Shown in pieces: positions 45,741 to 55,630 of a stretch of DNA of 64,000 bases. The notes beneath the pieces were generated by a model. That model saw only the letters and a program-made list of their open reading frames with translations, searched no databases and was not told the origin of the DNA. A program made the translations under genes and the position numbers. Positions within the stretch are counted from its first letter, which is position 1. Every line of letters starts with the position of its first letter. This DNA is from Nocardiopsis sp. ATB16-24 (lineage in GTDB: Bacteria > Actinomycetota > Actinomycetes > Streptosporangiales > Streptosporangiaceae), in the NCBI RefSeq assembly GCF_030271535.1, contig NZ_JASCXJ010000001.1:124001-188000 (forward strand). The letters run 5' to 3'.

Positions 45741-47737
45741 CGGCTGGTCTCCTCTGCGGCGGGGTCGTCATGGCGAAGGGGTTCGATCGGGCCCGGTTCC
45801 TCGGGCACCGGTGCCTGCCCGGCCTCGGCCGACGCCCGTTCGTAGGCCGTGACGAGCCTGGTGTAACCGGGGGACGCGGCGAGCAGTTCCTCGTGGGTGC
45901 CCCGTGCCAGGACGCGTCCGCGCTCCATGTAGACGACCTCGTCGGCGAGTTCGATGGTGGCACGCCGGTAGGCGACCACGACCACGGTGGCGGAGTCGTC
46001 GCGTTCCCGAAGGCCGGCGAGGATCTGCGCCTCGATCTGTGGGTCGACGGCGGAGGTGGCGTCGTCCATGATGAGCAGCCGTGGCCGGCGCACGATGGCC
46101 CGGGCCAGGGCCAGACGCTGGCGTTGGCCGCCGGACAGGGTGGTGCCCTTCTCCCCGAGTCTGGAGTCGAGCCCTCCCTCCAGGTCGCGGATGAAGCCGT
46201 CCGCGCGGGCCAGCCTCAGCGCAGCCCAGACCTGTTCGTCGTCGACCGGCAGCCCCAAGGTGATGTTCTCGCGGACGGTGTCCTCGAACACGAAGGTGCT
46301 CTGGGGCACCAGGGCGGCGTGGCGTGGGATCTGGTCCCGGTCCAGGTCGCGCACGTCGATGCCGTCGTAGGCGACGGTGCCGGTGTCGGGGTCGACCAGT
46401 CGCATGAGCACGGTGGTGAGCGTGGACTTGCCCGCTCCGGTGGGGCCGACCACGGCCACCGTGCGTCCGGGGGCGATGTCCAGGTCCACACCGTTGAGGA
46501 CGGTGGTGCGGGCGGTGCCGAAGTCCTCGTCCATCAGGTCGCGTCCGCCGCCCTCGGCGTCGTAGGAGTCGGCGTAGGAGAAGGTGACGTCGCGGACGCT
46601 CAGGGCGATACCGGTCGGGGTGTCGGTCAGGGAGCGGTCACCGTACTCCATGGTGCCGCCCGAGCGCAGGACGGACTGGACCCGGTCCCAGCCCACGACA
46701 CTGCGGGGGAGGTCGCCGAGGATCCATCCGAAACTGCGGATGGGCAGGGCCAGCAGCGTGAACAGGAAGGCGATCTGGACGAGGTCACCGGGGTCGATGG
46801 CACCGGTGGTGAGCCGCCACATGCCCAGGAGCAGGACCGCGAGCACACCGAAGTTGGGAAGGGCCTCCATGACCGGGTCGAACATCGAGCGCATGCGCCC
46901 CACCTGGATGAGCGCGTCGCGCAGACGGTGTGCGGCGTGGGCGAAACGGTCGGTCTCGGTGTCCTCGCGTCCCAGGGTCTTGACCACGAGGGCGCCGTCG
47001 AAGGACTCGTGGGCGACTCCGCTGACCTCGGCCCGCAGTGCCTGGGCATGGGAGGCCATGGGCGAGACGCGGCGTTGGAAGACGAAGTTGGCGGTGGCCA
47101 GGACGGGGAAGACGACGAAGGCCACCAGGGCGAGCACCGGGTCGGTGACGAGCATGGCCACGGCGGCGATGGCCAGCATGAAGACGCTGCCGACCGCCAT
47201 GGGCAGGGGCGCCAGTGGCTGCCACGCGGCCTCGACGTCGGCGTTGGCGTTGGACAACAGCTGTCCGGTGGGGTGCCTGTGGTGCCAGGCCAGGGGCAGT
47301 TCGAGGTACTTACGGGCCACGGCGCGGCGGTAGCGGGCCTGCATGCGGAACTGCATGAGCGCGGCGAGCATGCGGCGCATGGCGATGCCGACGGCCTTGC
47401 CGACGCCGACCGCCATGAGCAGGACCGCGGCCGCGGTGAGGGCGGCCGTGGTGGTGCTGCCCTGCGCGAAGGCCGGAAGGATGGTGGCGTCGGTGAGGTA
47501 GCCGAGCACGGAGGCGGAGCCGACGTTGACGGCGGCGTGGAGCATGGCGCCGATGACGGCGGCGAGGAAGATCCACGGTTCGGTGCGGGCGGCGACCCAG
47601 AGCACGCGCATGCCGCGTGTGAAGACGCCGGTGTGCGCTTCCTCGGGGGTTCGTCCCCGGGGGCGAGCCTCTCCGGAGGCGACGCCGGGCGGGGCCGCAC
47701 CCTTCCCCGAGTCCTTGGTGTTCGTGCCCTGCGCCAT
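45737..47737 (-). CDS. ABC exporter half-transporter with degenerate ATPase residues
   Basis: The 666-residue protein has six membrane helices and an ATPase domain with GPTGAGKST and canonical signature LSGGQRQRL. The catalytic Glu after Walker B is Asp (LLIMDDATSAVD) and the H-loop His is Tyr (VAYRRATIE). With the odd signature of its partner, one of the two ATP sites of the heterodimer would be inactive, as in TM287/288-type exporters. ATG at 47737 has a G-rich upstream site. The N-terminal 40 residues are polar. Confidence 0.9.
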   Translation of the reverse strand: MAQGTNTKDSGKGAAPPGVASGEARPRGRTPEEAHTGVFTRGMRVLWVAARTEPWIFLAAVIGAMLHAAVNVGSASVLGYLTDATILPAFAQGSTTTAALTAAAVLLMAVGVGKAVGIAMRRMLAALMQFRMQARYRRAVARKYLELPLAWHHRHPTGQLLSNANADVEAAWQPLAPLPMAVGSVFMLAIAAVAMLVTDPVLALVAFVVFPVLATANFVFQRRVSPMASHAQALRAEVSGVAHESFDGALVVKTLGREDTETDRFAHAAHRLRDALIQVGRMRSMFDPVMEALPNFGVLAVLLLGMWRLTTGAIDPGDLVQIAFLFTLLALPIRSFGWILGDLPRSVVGWDRVQSVLRSGGTMEYGDRSLTDTPTGIALSVRDVTFSYADSYDAEGGGRDLMDEDFGTARTTVLNGVDLDIAPGRTVAVVGPTGAGKSTLTTVLMRLVDPDTGTVAYDGIDVRDLDRDQIPRHAALVPQSTFVFEDTVRENITLGLPVDDEQVWAALRLARADGFIRDLEGGLDSRLGEKGTTLSGGQRQRLALARAIVRRPRLLIMDDATSAVDPQIEAQILAGLRERDDSATVVVVAYRRATIELADEVVYMERGRVLARGTHEELLAASPGYTRLVTAYERASAEAGQAPVPEEPGPIEPLRHDDPAAEETSR

Positions 47738-48090
47738 GCGCCCCCCGTTCTCTTCCCTGGCCGGTGAAGACCCGGCACGGCACGGCAAGCGCACGACGAC
47801 TCCCGGGCATGCCGAAGGGGCGTCGGGTGCGCATATCGTGCCAACCTATCCAGCTGTGCGGACAAGTTCCACCAGATTGTTCCAGCGTCGAGCCCCGTGG
47901 TGCTATTCCGTCCAGTTCAGGGGCGCGGCGGCGGCCCGATCCGACAGGCGTGCGCACGAGAGCGTCGGGGCCGGCGGATGAACGTTCCCGTCCTCCCGCC
48001 GGCCCCGGTCGACACCGTCCGGTGAGGTTCCGCTCACCGTGGGCATCAAAGGGTCCCGTTCGGGGCGCTTCCGATCCTGGAAGGGGCCGC
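47738..48090. other. Gap between ABC exporter and hisF
   Basis: About 350 bases with no gene. A 7-bp stem (48020-48026/48033-48039) downstream of hisF may end the his operon, and the part near 47740-47900 should carry the exporter promoter. Confidence 0.45.
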
Positions 48091-48864
48091 CTAGCGTACG
48101 GGGTGGCCCGCCCGGCGCAGGCTCTCCTTCACGTCGGCGATGGTGAAGTGTCCGAAGTGGAAGACCGTCGCGGCCAGTACCGCGTTCGCGCCCGCCTCCA
48201 CGGCGGGCACGAAGTGCTCCACCTCGCCCGCGCCACCGGAGGCGATCAGCGGTACCTCCACCCGGGCGCGCACGGCACGGATCAGTTCCAGGTCGAAGCC
48301 CTGCTCGGTGCCGTCGGCGTCCATCGAGTTGAGCAGGATCTCTCCGGCGCCCAGTTCGGCCGCGCGTTCGCACCATTCCAGGGCGTCCGTCCCGGTGCCC
48401 CGTCGCCCGCCGTGGGTGGTGACCTCGAAGCCGCTCGGGGTCGGCGGTCCGTCCTCACGCACCCTGCGCACGTCGGCGGAGAGCACCAGTACCTGCCTGC
48501 CGAAGCGTTCGGCGATCTCACCGATGAGCTCGGGACGGGCGATGGCGGCGGTGTTCACGCCCACCTTGTCGGCGCCGGCGCGCAGCAGCCTGTCCACGTC
48601 CTCGACACTGCGTACCCCGCCTCCCACCGTCAGCGGGATGAACACCTGGTCGGCGGTGCGGCGCACCACGTCGTAGGTGGTCTCCCGGTCGCCGCTGGAG
48701 GCGGTCACGTCCAGGAAGGTGAGTTCGTCGGCGCCGCCGTCGCCGTAGACCCTTGCGAGTTCCACGGGGTCGCCCGCGTCGCGCAGGTTCTCGAAGTTGA
48801 CGCCCTTGACCACCCGTCCGGCGTCCACGTCCAGGCAGGGGATGACGCGTACCGCGACGCTCAC
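48091..48864 (-). CDS. hisF: Imidazole glycerol phosphate synthase subunit HisF
   Basis: HisF is the cyclase partner of the HisH glutaminase. The 257-residue TIM barrel has [20 protein letters not shown] with catalytic Asp, [11 protein letters not shown] and [11 protein letters not shown]. The GTG at 48864 overlaps the priA stop (GTGA). It is the last gene of hisDCB-orf-H-priA-F. Confidence 0.97.
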   Translation of the reverse strand: MSVAVRVIPCLDVDAGRVVKGVNFENLRDAGDPVELARVYGDGGADELTFLDVTASSGDRETTYDVVRRTADQVFIPLTVGGGVRSVEDVDRLLRAGADKVGVNTAAIARPELIGEIAERFGRQVLVLSADVRRVREDGPPTPSGFEVTTHGGRRGTGTDALEWCERAAELGAGEILLNSMDADGTEQGFDLELIRAVRARVEVPLIASGGAGEVEHFVPAVEAGANAVLAATVFHFGHFTIADVKESLRRAGHPVR

Positions 48865-49622
48865 TGTCGCGCCCCCTTGTGCTCACGCACCAGGGCCAGG
48901 GCCTCGGGCAGGGTGAAGGCCCCCTCGTACAGGGCGGTGCCCATGATGGCGCCCTCCACGCCCAGCGGCACCAGGTCGGCGATGGCCCGCAGGTCGTCCA
49001 GGCTGGACACGCCGCCGCTGGCCACCACGGGTTTGTCGGTGCGCTCGCACACGGTACGCAGCAGGTCGAGGTTGGGACCCTTGAGGGTGCCGTCCTTGTG
49101 GACGTCGGTGACGACGTAGCGGGCGCAACCCTCCGACTCCAGGCGTTCCAGGGTCTCCAGGAGGTCGCCGCCCTCCCGGGTCCAGCCGCGCGCGGCCAGG
49201 GTCGTGCCGCGCACGTCCAGGCCGATCGCGATCCGGTCGCCGTGCTCGGCGATGATCCTGGCGCACCACTCGGGGTTCTCCAGTGCGGCGGTGCCGATGT
49301 TGACCCGCGTGCATCCGGTGGCCAGGGCGGCCTCCAGGGACTCGTCGTCACGGATGCCGCCGGACAGTTCGACCTTCACGTCGAGGCGCCCGACGATGTC
49401 GCGCAGCAACTCGCGGTTGTGGCCACGGCCGAAGGCGGCGTCCAGGTCCACCAGGTGGATCCACTCGGCGCCGGCCTCCTGCCAGGCCATGGCCGCCTTG
49501 TGGGGGTCGCCGTACTGCCCGCCCGAGTCCGCCCTGCCCTGGACGAGCTGGACGGCCTGGCCGCCCGCCACGTCCACGGCGGGCAGCAGTTCGAGTACGG
49601 GGGTGGTGGTCTCGCCGGTCAT
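48861..49622 (-). CDS. priA: Bifunctional HisA/TrpF isomerase PriA
   Basis: PriA isomerises both ProFAR (histidine) and phosphoribosylanthranilate (tryptophan) in actinobacteria that lack trpF. The 253-residue barrel starts [20 protein letters not shown], contains [15 protein letters not shown] and ends with [11 protein letters not shown]. No trpF is in the window, consistent with dual use. It lies between hisH (48 bases) and hisF (overlap). Confidence 0.93.
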   Translation of the reverse strand: MTGETTTPVLELLPAVDVAGGQAVQLVQGRADSGGQYGDPHKAAMAWQEAGAEWIHLVDLDAAFGRGHNRELLRDIVGRLDVKVELSGGIRDDESLEAALATGCTRVNIGTAALENPEWCARIIAEHGDRIAIGLDVRGTTLAARGWTREGGDLLETLERLESEGCARYVVTDVHKDGTLKGPNLDLLRTVCERTDKPVVASGGVSSLDDLRAIADLVPLGVEGAIMGTALYEGAFTLPEALALVREHKGARQ

Positions 49623-49670
49623 GAACTCTGTCTCGTTCCCGTTGGTCGATCGAAGGTACTCGGGCCGTGC

Positions 49671-50333
49671 TCACGCAAGGGCGGCGACCCAGTTGGCCAG
49701 GACGCGGGCGCCCGCGTCGCCGGACTTCTCAGGATGGAACTGGGTGGCCCACAGGGGCCCGTTCTCCACCGCCGCCACGAACGGTTCTCCATGCTCGGCC
49801 CAGGTCACCTTGGGTGCGGGGATGCGCTCGTTGGTCACGGTGAACTCCCACTCGCGTACGGCGTAGGAGTGCACGAAGTAGAAGCGCTCCTCGGGGTCGA
49901 CCCCCGCGAAGAGCTCGGTGTCCTCGGGCGGACGTACGGTGTTCCAACCCATGTGCGGCACGATGGGCGCGTTCAGACGGTCCACGGTGCCGGGCCACTC
50001 GCCGCAGCCCTCGGTCACCCCCTCCCCGTGCTCGGGGGTGGGGCCGGTGCGTTCCACCCCCCGTTCGAAGAGCACCTGCATGCCCACGCAGATGCCCAGT
50101 ACGGGGCGTCCTCCCGCCGCGCGCTTGCCGATGATCCGGTGACCACCGGCGGCCTTGAGGTCGGACATGCAGGAGCCGAAGGCTCCTACCCCCGGAACGA
50201 CGAGACCGTCGGCGTTCAGGGCGGCGTGCGGATCGGAGGTCACGGTGACGTCGGCACCGGTGCGTTCCATGGCGCGCTGTGCCGAGCGCAGGTTTCCGGA
50301 ACCGTAGTCGAAGACGACCACACGTGAGGCCAT
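49671..50333 (-). CDS. hisH: Imidazole glycerol phosphate synthase glutaminase HisH
   Basis: HisH supplies ammonia to HisF. The 220-residue class I amidotransferase has [17 protein letters not shown], oxyanion region [10 protein letters not shown], nucleophile elbow [11 protein letters not shown] and the His/Glu pair in [10 protein letters not shown]. It follows the small membrane ORF by 15 bases. Confidence 0.96.
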   Translation of the reverse strand: MASRVVVFDYGSGNLRSAQRAMERTGADVTVTSDPHAALNADGLVVPGVGAFGSCMSDLKAAGGHRIIGKRAAGGRPVLGICVGMQVLFERGVERTGPTPEHGEGVTEGCGEWPGTVDRLNAPIVPHMGWNTVRPPEDTELFAGVDPEERFYFVHSYAVREWEFTVTNERIPAPKVTWAEHGEPFVAAVENGPLWATQFHPEKSGDAGARVLANWVAALA

Positions 50334-50348
50334 GAAGTCGCCCTCCTC

Positions 50349-50510
50349 TCAGAAGTAGCCGAGCCGGAGGACACCGGAGGCGGCGGCCAGGGCCGTGCAC
50401 ACGGCCAGGGCCGCGGCCAGGACCTTGTTGACCTTCCACAGCGCGTAGACGCCTCCGGCCAGGAAACCGCTCAGGACGATCAGGAGCACCCCCCACATGT
50501 CGGTGTCCAT
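50349..50510 (-). CDS. Small membrane protein between hisB and hisH
   Basis: The 53-residue protein starts MDTDMWGVLLIVLSGF and has two hydrophobic segments (about 5-25 and 29-48), ending in LRLGYF. It is 2 bases after the hisB stop. Its position in the his operon resembles a small membrane ORF seen in other actinomycetes; its role is unknown. Confidence 0.7.
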   Translation of the reverse strand: MDTDMWGVLLIVLSGFLAGGVYALWKVNKVLAAALAVCTALAAASGVLRLGYF

Positions 50511-50512
50511 CG

Positions 50513-51106
50513 CTACAGGGCTCCCTTGGTGGACGGGATGCCGCTGACGCGCGGGTCGCTCTCGGTGGCGGCGCGCAGGGCGCGGGCCAGGGCCTTGAAC
50601 TGACACTCGACGATGTGGTGGGCGTTGCGGCCGTAGGGCACGTGCACGTGCAGGGCCACACGGGCCTGGGCCACGAACGACTCCAGGATGTGGCGGGTCA
50701 TGGTGGTGTCGTAGTCGCGACCGATCACCGGGGCCATGCCCTCGGGTTCGCTGTGCACCAGGTAGGGGCGGCCGGAGACGTCGACGGACACCTCGGCCAG
50801 GGCCTCGTCCATGGGCACCTTGACGTCGGCGAAGCGCCGGATGCCGCTCTTGTCGCCGAGGGCCTCGCGGAAGGCGGCGCCCAGGGCCAGGGCGGTGTCC
50901 TCCATCGTGTGGTGGGCGTCGATGTGCAGGTCGCCCTCGGTGCGCACGGTCAGGTCGAACAGGCCGTGCTTGGCGAGTTGGTCGAGCATGTGGTCGAAGA
51001 AACCGACCCCGGTGGAGACGTCGGCGACGCCGGTGCCGTCCAGGTCGATCTCGACGTGGACCTTGGTCTCCTTGGTGGTGCGTTCGACGCGTCCGGTGCG
51101 GCTCAT
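50513..51106 (-). CDS. hisB: Imidazoleglycerol-phosphate dehydratase HisB
   Basis: HisB removes water from IGP. The 197-residue monofunctional enzyme has GVGFFDHMLDQLAKHG, the metal-binding DAHHTMEDTALALG and HVPYGRNAHHIVECQFKA (His and Glu ligands). No phosphatase domain is fused. It follows hisC by 65 bases. Confidence 0.97.
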   Translation of the reverse strand: MSRTGRVERTTKETKVHVEIDLDGTGVADVSTGVGFFDHMLDQLAKHGLFDLTVRTEGDLHIDAHHTMEDTALALGAAFREALGDKSGIRRFADVKVPMDEALAEVSVDVSGRPYLVHSEPEGMAPVIGRDYDTTMTRHILESFVAQARVALHVHVPYGRNAHHIVECQFKALARALRAATESDPRVSGIPSTKGAL

Positions 51107-51171
51107 GGTGATGTGACTTCCTCTGTGATGCGGGTGGGTTGGCGGGCTTCTCCCGGCCTGCGGTCCACGGT

Positions 51172-52254
51172 TCAGCGGCCGGTGACCTGGAGCAGGGCCC
51201 GGCGGAAGGCGTCCATCTCGTCGGGGGTGCCGACGGTGACGCGCAGCCAGCCGGGCGGGCCGACCTCGCGGATGAGGACCTGCCGGTCCAGCATGTCCTG
51301 CCAGATCTCGGTGCGGTCCTCGAACTCTCCGAAAAGGACGAAGTTGGCGTCGGACTCGGCGACGGAGAAACCGTGTTCGCGCAGCCAGGCGACCAGGGCG
51401 TCGCGTTCGGCGCGAAGGTCGGCGACGGCGGACAGGAGTTCGCCGGCGTGGTCCAGTGCGGTGAGCGCGACCGCCTGGGTGACGGCGGACAGGTGGTAGG
51501 GCAGGCGGACCAGCTGGAGTGCGTCGACCACGGCCGGGTGGGCGGCCAGGTAGCCCACGCGCGCTCCGGCCAGGGCGAAGGCCTTGGACATGGTACGCGA
51601 GACGATCAGCCTGGGGTGGTCGGGCAGCATGCTCAGGGCGCTGGGCGTGCCCTCGCGTCGGAACTCGGCGTAGGCCTCGTCCACGACCACGACCCCGGGC
51701 GTGGCCTGGCAGACACGGGCGATGTCGGCGATCTCCAGTGCGGTGCCGGTGGGGTTGTTGGGCGAGGTGAGGAAGACGACGCTGGGTCGGTGTCGGGCGA
51801 TCGCGGCCAGGGCGGCGTCCATGTCGATGCGGAACTCCTCGTCACGCGGCACGGACACCCAGGAGGTGCCGGTGCCCCGGGAGATGATCGGGTGCATCGA
51901 GTAGGACGGTTCGAATCCCATGGCGACCCGTCCCGGGCCGCCGAAGGCCTGGAGGATCTGTTGGAGGATCTCGTTGGAGCCGTTGGCCGCCCATACCTGG
52001 TCCACGCCCAGGTCGTGTCCGAGGTAGGCGGCCAGCCCCTCGCGCAGCCGGACCGCGTCCCGGTCGGGGTAGCGGTTCAGCCCCAGTGCGACCTCGGTGA
52101 CCGCCTCGGCCATGGCCTCGGCCAGGCGGGACGAGGGCGGGTACGGGTTCTCGTTGGTGTTGAGCACCACCGGGACGTCCAGCTGCGGGGCGCCGTAGGG
52201 CGACCGGCCGCGCAGGTCGTCGCGGAGGGGCAGATCGTTCAGGGTGAAGCTCAC
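51172..52254 (-). CDS. hisC: Histidinol-phosphate aminotransferase HisC
   Basis: HisC transaminates imidazole acetol phosphate. The 360-residue PLP enzyme has [50 protein letters not shown] and the PLP lysine in [20 protein letters not shown] at 52254 is chosen as it gives the typical N-terminus ([15 protein letters not shown]); the ribosome binding site is weak. It follows hisD. Confidence 0.95.
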   Translation of the reverse strand: MSFTLNDLPLRDDLRGRSPYGAPQLDVPVVLNTNENPYPPSSRLAEAMAEAVTEVALGLNRYPDRDAVRLREGLAAYLGHDLGVDQVWAANGSNEILQQILQAFGGPGRVAMGFEPSYSMHPIISRGTGTSWVSVPRDEEFRIDMDAALAAIARHRPSVVFLTSPNNPTGTALEIADIARVCQATPGVVVVDEAYAEFRREGTPSALSMLPDHPRLIVSRTMSKAFALAGARVGYLAAHPAVVDALQLVRLPYHLSAVTQAVALTALDHAGELLSAVADLRAERDALVAWLREHGFSVAESDANFVLFGEFEDRTEIWQDMLDRQVLIREVGPPGWLRVTVGTPDEMDAFRRALLQVTGR

Positions 52255-52362
52255 AGGTCCACGCTCATGGTCGGTTGTGGGCGGGCGGGTGCGGCTTTGG
52301 CGGCCTGTGCGGCCACGAAGGCCCGGACGCACCCCGCTCCGCCGGGTGGGCGGCCGTCGGGC

Positions 52363-53658
52363 TCAGGCCGGGTCCGTACGCGCGGCGACGGCCTCGCCGT
52401 GCGCGGGCAGGTCCTCGGCGTTGGCCAGGGTGATGACGTGATGAGCGACCTCGGCCAGCGCGTCCCGGTCGTAGTCGACGATGTGCACTCCGCGCAGGAA
52501 GGTCTGCACGCTCAGGCCTCCGGTGTGGCAGGCACAGCCACCGGTGGGCAGAACGTGGTTGGACCCCGCGGCGTAGTCGCCGAGGGAGACCGGGGAGAAG
52601 TCACCGACGAAGATCGCGCCCGCGTTGCGCACGCGCGCGGCCCGGTCGGCGGCGTCGGCGGTCATGATCTCCAGGTGTTCGGCGGCGTAGGCGTTGACGA
52701 CGGCCAGGCCGTGGTCGAGGTCGTCGACCATGACGATGCCCGACTGGGGTCCGGACAGGGCCTCGCGGACGCGCTCGCCGTGCTTGGTGGCGGCCACGCG
52801 GACGGCGAGGCGCTCGACGACGGCCTCGGCCAGGGTCTCGTCCGGGGTGACCAGGACGGAGGCGGCGACGACGTCGTGCTCGGCCTGGCTGATCAGGTCG
52901 GCGGCGACGTAGTCGGGGTCGGCGGTGGCGTCGGCCAGGATCGCGATCTCTGTGGGGCCGGCCTCGGCGTCGATACCGATGACGCCCTTGAGCAGGCGCT
53001 TGGCCGCGGCGACCCAGATGTTGCCCGGGCCGGTGACCATGTCGACGCGCTCGCAGGGGCCCGCGCCGTAGGCGAACATCGCGACGGCCTGGGCCCCGCC
53101 GACGGCGTAGACCTCCTCGACGCCGAGCAGCGCGCAGGCGGCGAGGATCGTCGGGTGCGGCAGTCCGCCGAACTCGCGCTGGGGCGGGGAGGTGACCGCC
53201 AGGGAGCGCACACCCGCCTCCTGGGCGGGGACGACGTTCATGATCACGCTGGAGGGGTAGACGGCCCGGCCACCGGGGACGTAGAGGCCGACCCTGTCCA
53301 CGGGGATCCACTTCTCGGTGACGGTGCCGCCGGGCACGACCTGGGTGGTGTGGTCGGTACGACGCTGGGCGCGGTGGACCACGCGGGCCCGGCGGACGGA
53401 CTCCTCCAGCGCGGCTCGCACGGCGGGGTCCAGGTCGGCCAGGGCCGCCTCCAGGGCGTCCTTGGGGACGCGGACGTCGGTCAGGCGCACCCCGTCGAAG
53501 CGTTGGGTGAGTTCGATCAGCGCCTCGACTCCGCGATGGCGCACGTCCTCACAGAGGGGCCGTACGCGGTCGACTGCGGCGGCCACGTCCAGTTCCGCTC
53601 GTGGAAGTGCCTGGCGGGGGTCGCCCTGGGTGCCTCGAAGGTCGATTCGACTGATCAC
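52363..53658 (-). CDS. hisD: Histidinol dehydrogenase HisD
   Basis: HisD oxidises histidinol to histidine using NAD and zinc. The 431-residue protein from GTG at 53658 has [44 protein letters not shown], the zinc-binding SQAEHD and [11 protein letters not shown]. Its -10 box TAGACT lies 7 bases before this GTG and no ribosome binding site fits, so a leaderless start is likely. It heads the his operon. Confidence 0.95.
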   Translation of the reverse strand: MISRIDLRGTQGDPRQALPRAELDVAAAVDRVRPLCEDVRHRGVEALIELTQRFDGVRLTDVRVPKDALEAALADLDPAVRAALEESVRRARVVHRAQRRTDHTTQVVPGGTVTEKWIPVDRVGLYVPGGRAVYPSSVIMNVVPAQEAGVRSLAVTSPPQREFGGLPHPTILAACALLGVEEVYAVGGAQAVAMFAYGAGPCERVDMVTGPGNIWVAAAKRLLKGVIGIDAEAGPTEIAILADATADPDYVAADLISQAEHDVVAASVLVTPDETLAEAVVERLAVRVAATKHGERVREALSGPQSGIVMVDDLDHGLAVVNAYAAEHLEIMTADAADRAARVRNAGAIFVGDFSPVSLGDYAAGSNHVLPTGGCACHTGGLSVQTFLRGVHIVDYDRDALAEVAHHVITLANAEDLPAHGEAVAARTDPA

Positions 53659-53665
53659 GCTCCAC

Positions 53666-53671
53666 AGTCTA
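53666..53671 (-). promoter_or_regulatory. -10 box of the his operon, leaderless layout
   Basis: TAGACT on the minus strand is followed by 7 bases and then the hisD GTG at 53658. Confidence 0.5.
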
Positions 53672-53802
53672 GGCCCACCGTCCATTCCGTGGGTGAGGGC
53701 GTCCGGATGACGGACACCACACCCGCGCGACCGGCGGGTACGCGTCGCCCGGGCGTCGGCGCGCTGGAACCGAGAAAAGGCCGGAATGAAGCCTGACCTT
53801 AC

Positions 53803-53821
53803 TTTGGAATACCTAACCTTA
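53803..53821 (-). promoter_or_regulatory. Second, weaker iron box upstream of ferritin
   Basis: The minus-strand sequence matches 14 of 19 positions of the IdeR/DmdR (DtxR family) consensus TWAGGTWAGSCTWACCTWA. It is 6 bases from the stronger box at 53828-53846. Confidence 0.55.
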
Positions 53822-53827
53822 TTGATC

Positions 53828-53846
53828 TTGGGAAAGGCTTACCTAA
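53828..53846 (+). promoter_or_regulatory. IdeR/DmdR (DtxR-family) iron box upstream of ferritin
   Basis: The 19 bases match 17 of 19 positions of TWAGGTWAGSCTWACCTWA. The box lies about 26 bases upstream of the -35 hexamer, so bound regulator could activate rather than block transcription, as reported for IdeR at mycobacterial bfrB. Confidence 0.75.
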
Positions 53847-53871
53847 CAATTTTGGACATTACGTGTCGTTT

Positions 53872-53900
53872 TTCGCAAAAGGTTTTTTATGCGCTACAGT
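53872..53900 (+). promoter_or_regulatory. Ferritin promoter, leaderless layout
   Basis: TTCGCA (53872-53877), a 17-base spacer and TACAGT (53895-53900) form a -35/-10 pair. Six bases later comes the ATG at 53907, so the transcript would start at the start codon. Confidence 0.6.
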
Positions 53901-53906
53901 GAGGCC

Positions 53907-54467
53907 ATGAGTTCGAACAAGAGCAGCGATATCGGCCTTTCCAAGTTCCACCGACTCCTGGTCGACCAGGTGCGGCACGAGTTCACGGCCTCCCACCAGT
54001 ACGTGGCCATCGCCGCATGGTTCGACGACCAAGACCTTCCCCAACTGGCGCGAGTCTTCTACGAGCAGTCGCTGGAGGAGCGCGACCACGCGATGATGAT
54101 CGTGCGGTTCCTCCTGGACAACGACGTTCCCTTCGCCCTTCCGGGGGTGGACGAGATCGAGACCGACTTCTCCGCTCCACGCGACCTGGTCGCGCTGGCC
54201 CTGCGCCAGGAGCGTGCGGTGACCGCCCAGTTCCACCGGCTGGCCAAGGTCGCCCGTGACGAGGACGACTACACCGGTGAGCAGTTCCTCCAGTGGTTCA
54301 TCCAGGAGCAGACGGAGGAGGTCGCCAAGATGTCGACCCTGCTGAACGTGGTGGACCGCGCCGACGGCAACCTGTTCGACGTGGAGACCTTCGTCGCCCG
54401 CGACATGCCCAGTGAGGACGGTGGCGGCCTGGGCGCCCCGGGCACCGCCGGTCCCGCCGTCTCCTGA
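53907..54467 (+). CDS. Ferritin (iron storage, BfrB-like)
   Basis: Ferritin stores iron as a ferric core in a 24-subunit shell. The 186-residue protein has the four-helix bundle and ferroxidase residues Glu/His in RHEFTASHQYVAIAAWF, YEQSLEERDHAMM and QERAVTAQF...QFLQWFIQEQTEEV. ATG at 53907 is chosen from the promoter position and family length. It lies downstream of two iron boxes, which supports iron-dependent control. A C-terminal Gly/Ala/Pro tail of about 15 residues follows the last helix. Confidence 0.92.
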   Translation: MSSNKSSDIGLSKFHRLLVDQVRHEFTASHQYVAIAAWFDDQDLPQLARVFYEQSLEERDHAMMIVRFLLDNDVPFALPGVDEIETDFSAPRDLVALALRQERAVTAQFHRLAKVARDEDDYTGEQFLQWFIQEQTEEVAKMSTLLNVVDRADGNLFDVETFVARDMPSEDGGGLGAPGTAGPAVS

Positions 54468-54648
54468 CCTTCGGCGGCGGACCGCCGGGAGGCGACCCGC
54501 TTCCTCCGGCCCGGACCCGGCCCCGTGGCGGTTCTCCGCGACGGGGCCGGGTCCGGGCCGTTGCCGTTCGGGCACCGCCCCGTTCCCCGGACCGAGGACA
54601 CGCAACGCCCAAAGCCGTCGGCGCCCCGGGGGACGGCATACTGGAGCC

Positions 54649-55422
54649 ATGCCCTTGTCCCTGCCGATCTTCCCGTTGAACACCGTGCTCTTTCCCGGCA
54701 TGACCGTTCCCCTGCACATCTTCGAACGGCGTTACCGCCGCCTGATCTCGGAGCTGCTGGGACCCACGGACACGCAGGACGATCCGGTCGACACCGGGCA
54801 CGGAACGCGCCGGTTCGGCGTGGTGTGGATCGAGCTGGGTCACGAGGTGGCGTCCGAGTCCGGTCAGGGCGCGGGAGGCGCGGACACCGGCACACCCCAC
54901 ACCGGTGACACCGGCACCTCGCTGCCCCGGGTCAGCACCGTCGGCTGCACCGCGTTGGTCCGCGACGTGCGCCCCTACGAGGACGGCCGCTTCGACCTGG
55001 TCATCGAGGGCGGCACACGGTTCTCCATCATCGACCTGGCGGAGGCCGACCCCTCCTCCGAGGAGTACGCGACCGCGTCGGTGTCCCTGCTCCCCGAGCC
55101 GTTGGGGTCCGAGGCCGACGGACGGGCCGAGCGGGTACGAGACCTGTTCGCCACCTACTCCCAGCGTCTGGCCTCGATCGGGATGTCGCCGGACGCCTCA
55201 CCGGAACTGCCCAAGGACCCCATCTCCCTGTCCTACACGGTGGCCGCCGCCACCGTGCTGGACCAGGCGGAGAAACAGCGGCTGCTGGAAGCGAGGGACG
55301 CGGCGGAACGGTTGGCCCTGGCGACCCGCTTTCTGCGTAGGGAGAACCGGATCGTGGCCGCTCCCACACTTCCCAATCTTCCCGCGGGACCCTTCCTCAA
55401 TAACGGCGTCTCATTCAACTGA
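54649..55422 (+). CDS. LON substrate-binding (N-terminal) domain protein
   Basis: Stand-alone Lon N-domain proteins lack the ATPase and protease parts. The 257-residue protein starts MPLSLPIFPLNTVLFPGM with GGAG upstream, followed by LPLHIFERRYR-like sequence and LVIEGGTRFSI. The C-terminal helical part runs from about 165. An insert rich in Gly/Thr (about 70-90, with GTPHTGDTGTS) interrupts the beta domain. The function is unknown. Confidence 0.88.
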   Translation: MPLSLPIFPLNTVLFPGMTVPLHIFERRYRRLISELLGPTDTQDDPVDTGHGTRRFGVVWIELGHEVASESGQGAGGADTGTPHTGDTGTSLPRVSTVGCTALVRDVRPYEDGRFDLVIEGGTRFSIIDLAEADPSSEEYATASVSLLPEPLGSEADGRAERVRDLFATYSQRLASIGMSPDASPELPKDPISLSYTVAAATVLDQAEKQRLLEARDAAERLALATRFLRRENRIVAAPTLPNLPAGPFLNNGVSFN

Positions 55423-55630
55423 CGGTGTTCTCCATCACGCAAGAGCACGATCCGCATTCCGGTCCCGAGCCGAGGAAACACCTCCGGTTCCGCATGCCCC
55501 CGAGCTCTCGTGCCCGGGGTGGCCTAGCCTGCTGTGCGAACCGATACCGCGTGGCCGGAGAACGCAGACCGGAGCGTGTCCGCGACGCGGACACCAGCGC
55601 GTTCGCGCGCAGGAGGGAGAGCGGTACTCG

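Noticed and set aside
53707-53796. 29-codon + strand ORF between hisD and ferritin
   Set aside because: No ribosome binding site and Arg/Pro/Thr-rich composition; it precedes the iron boxes and looks like chance.
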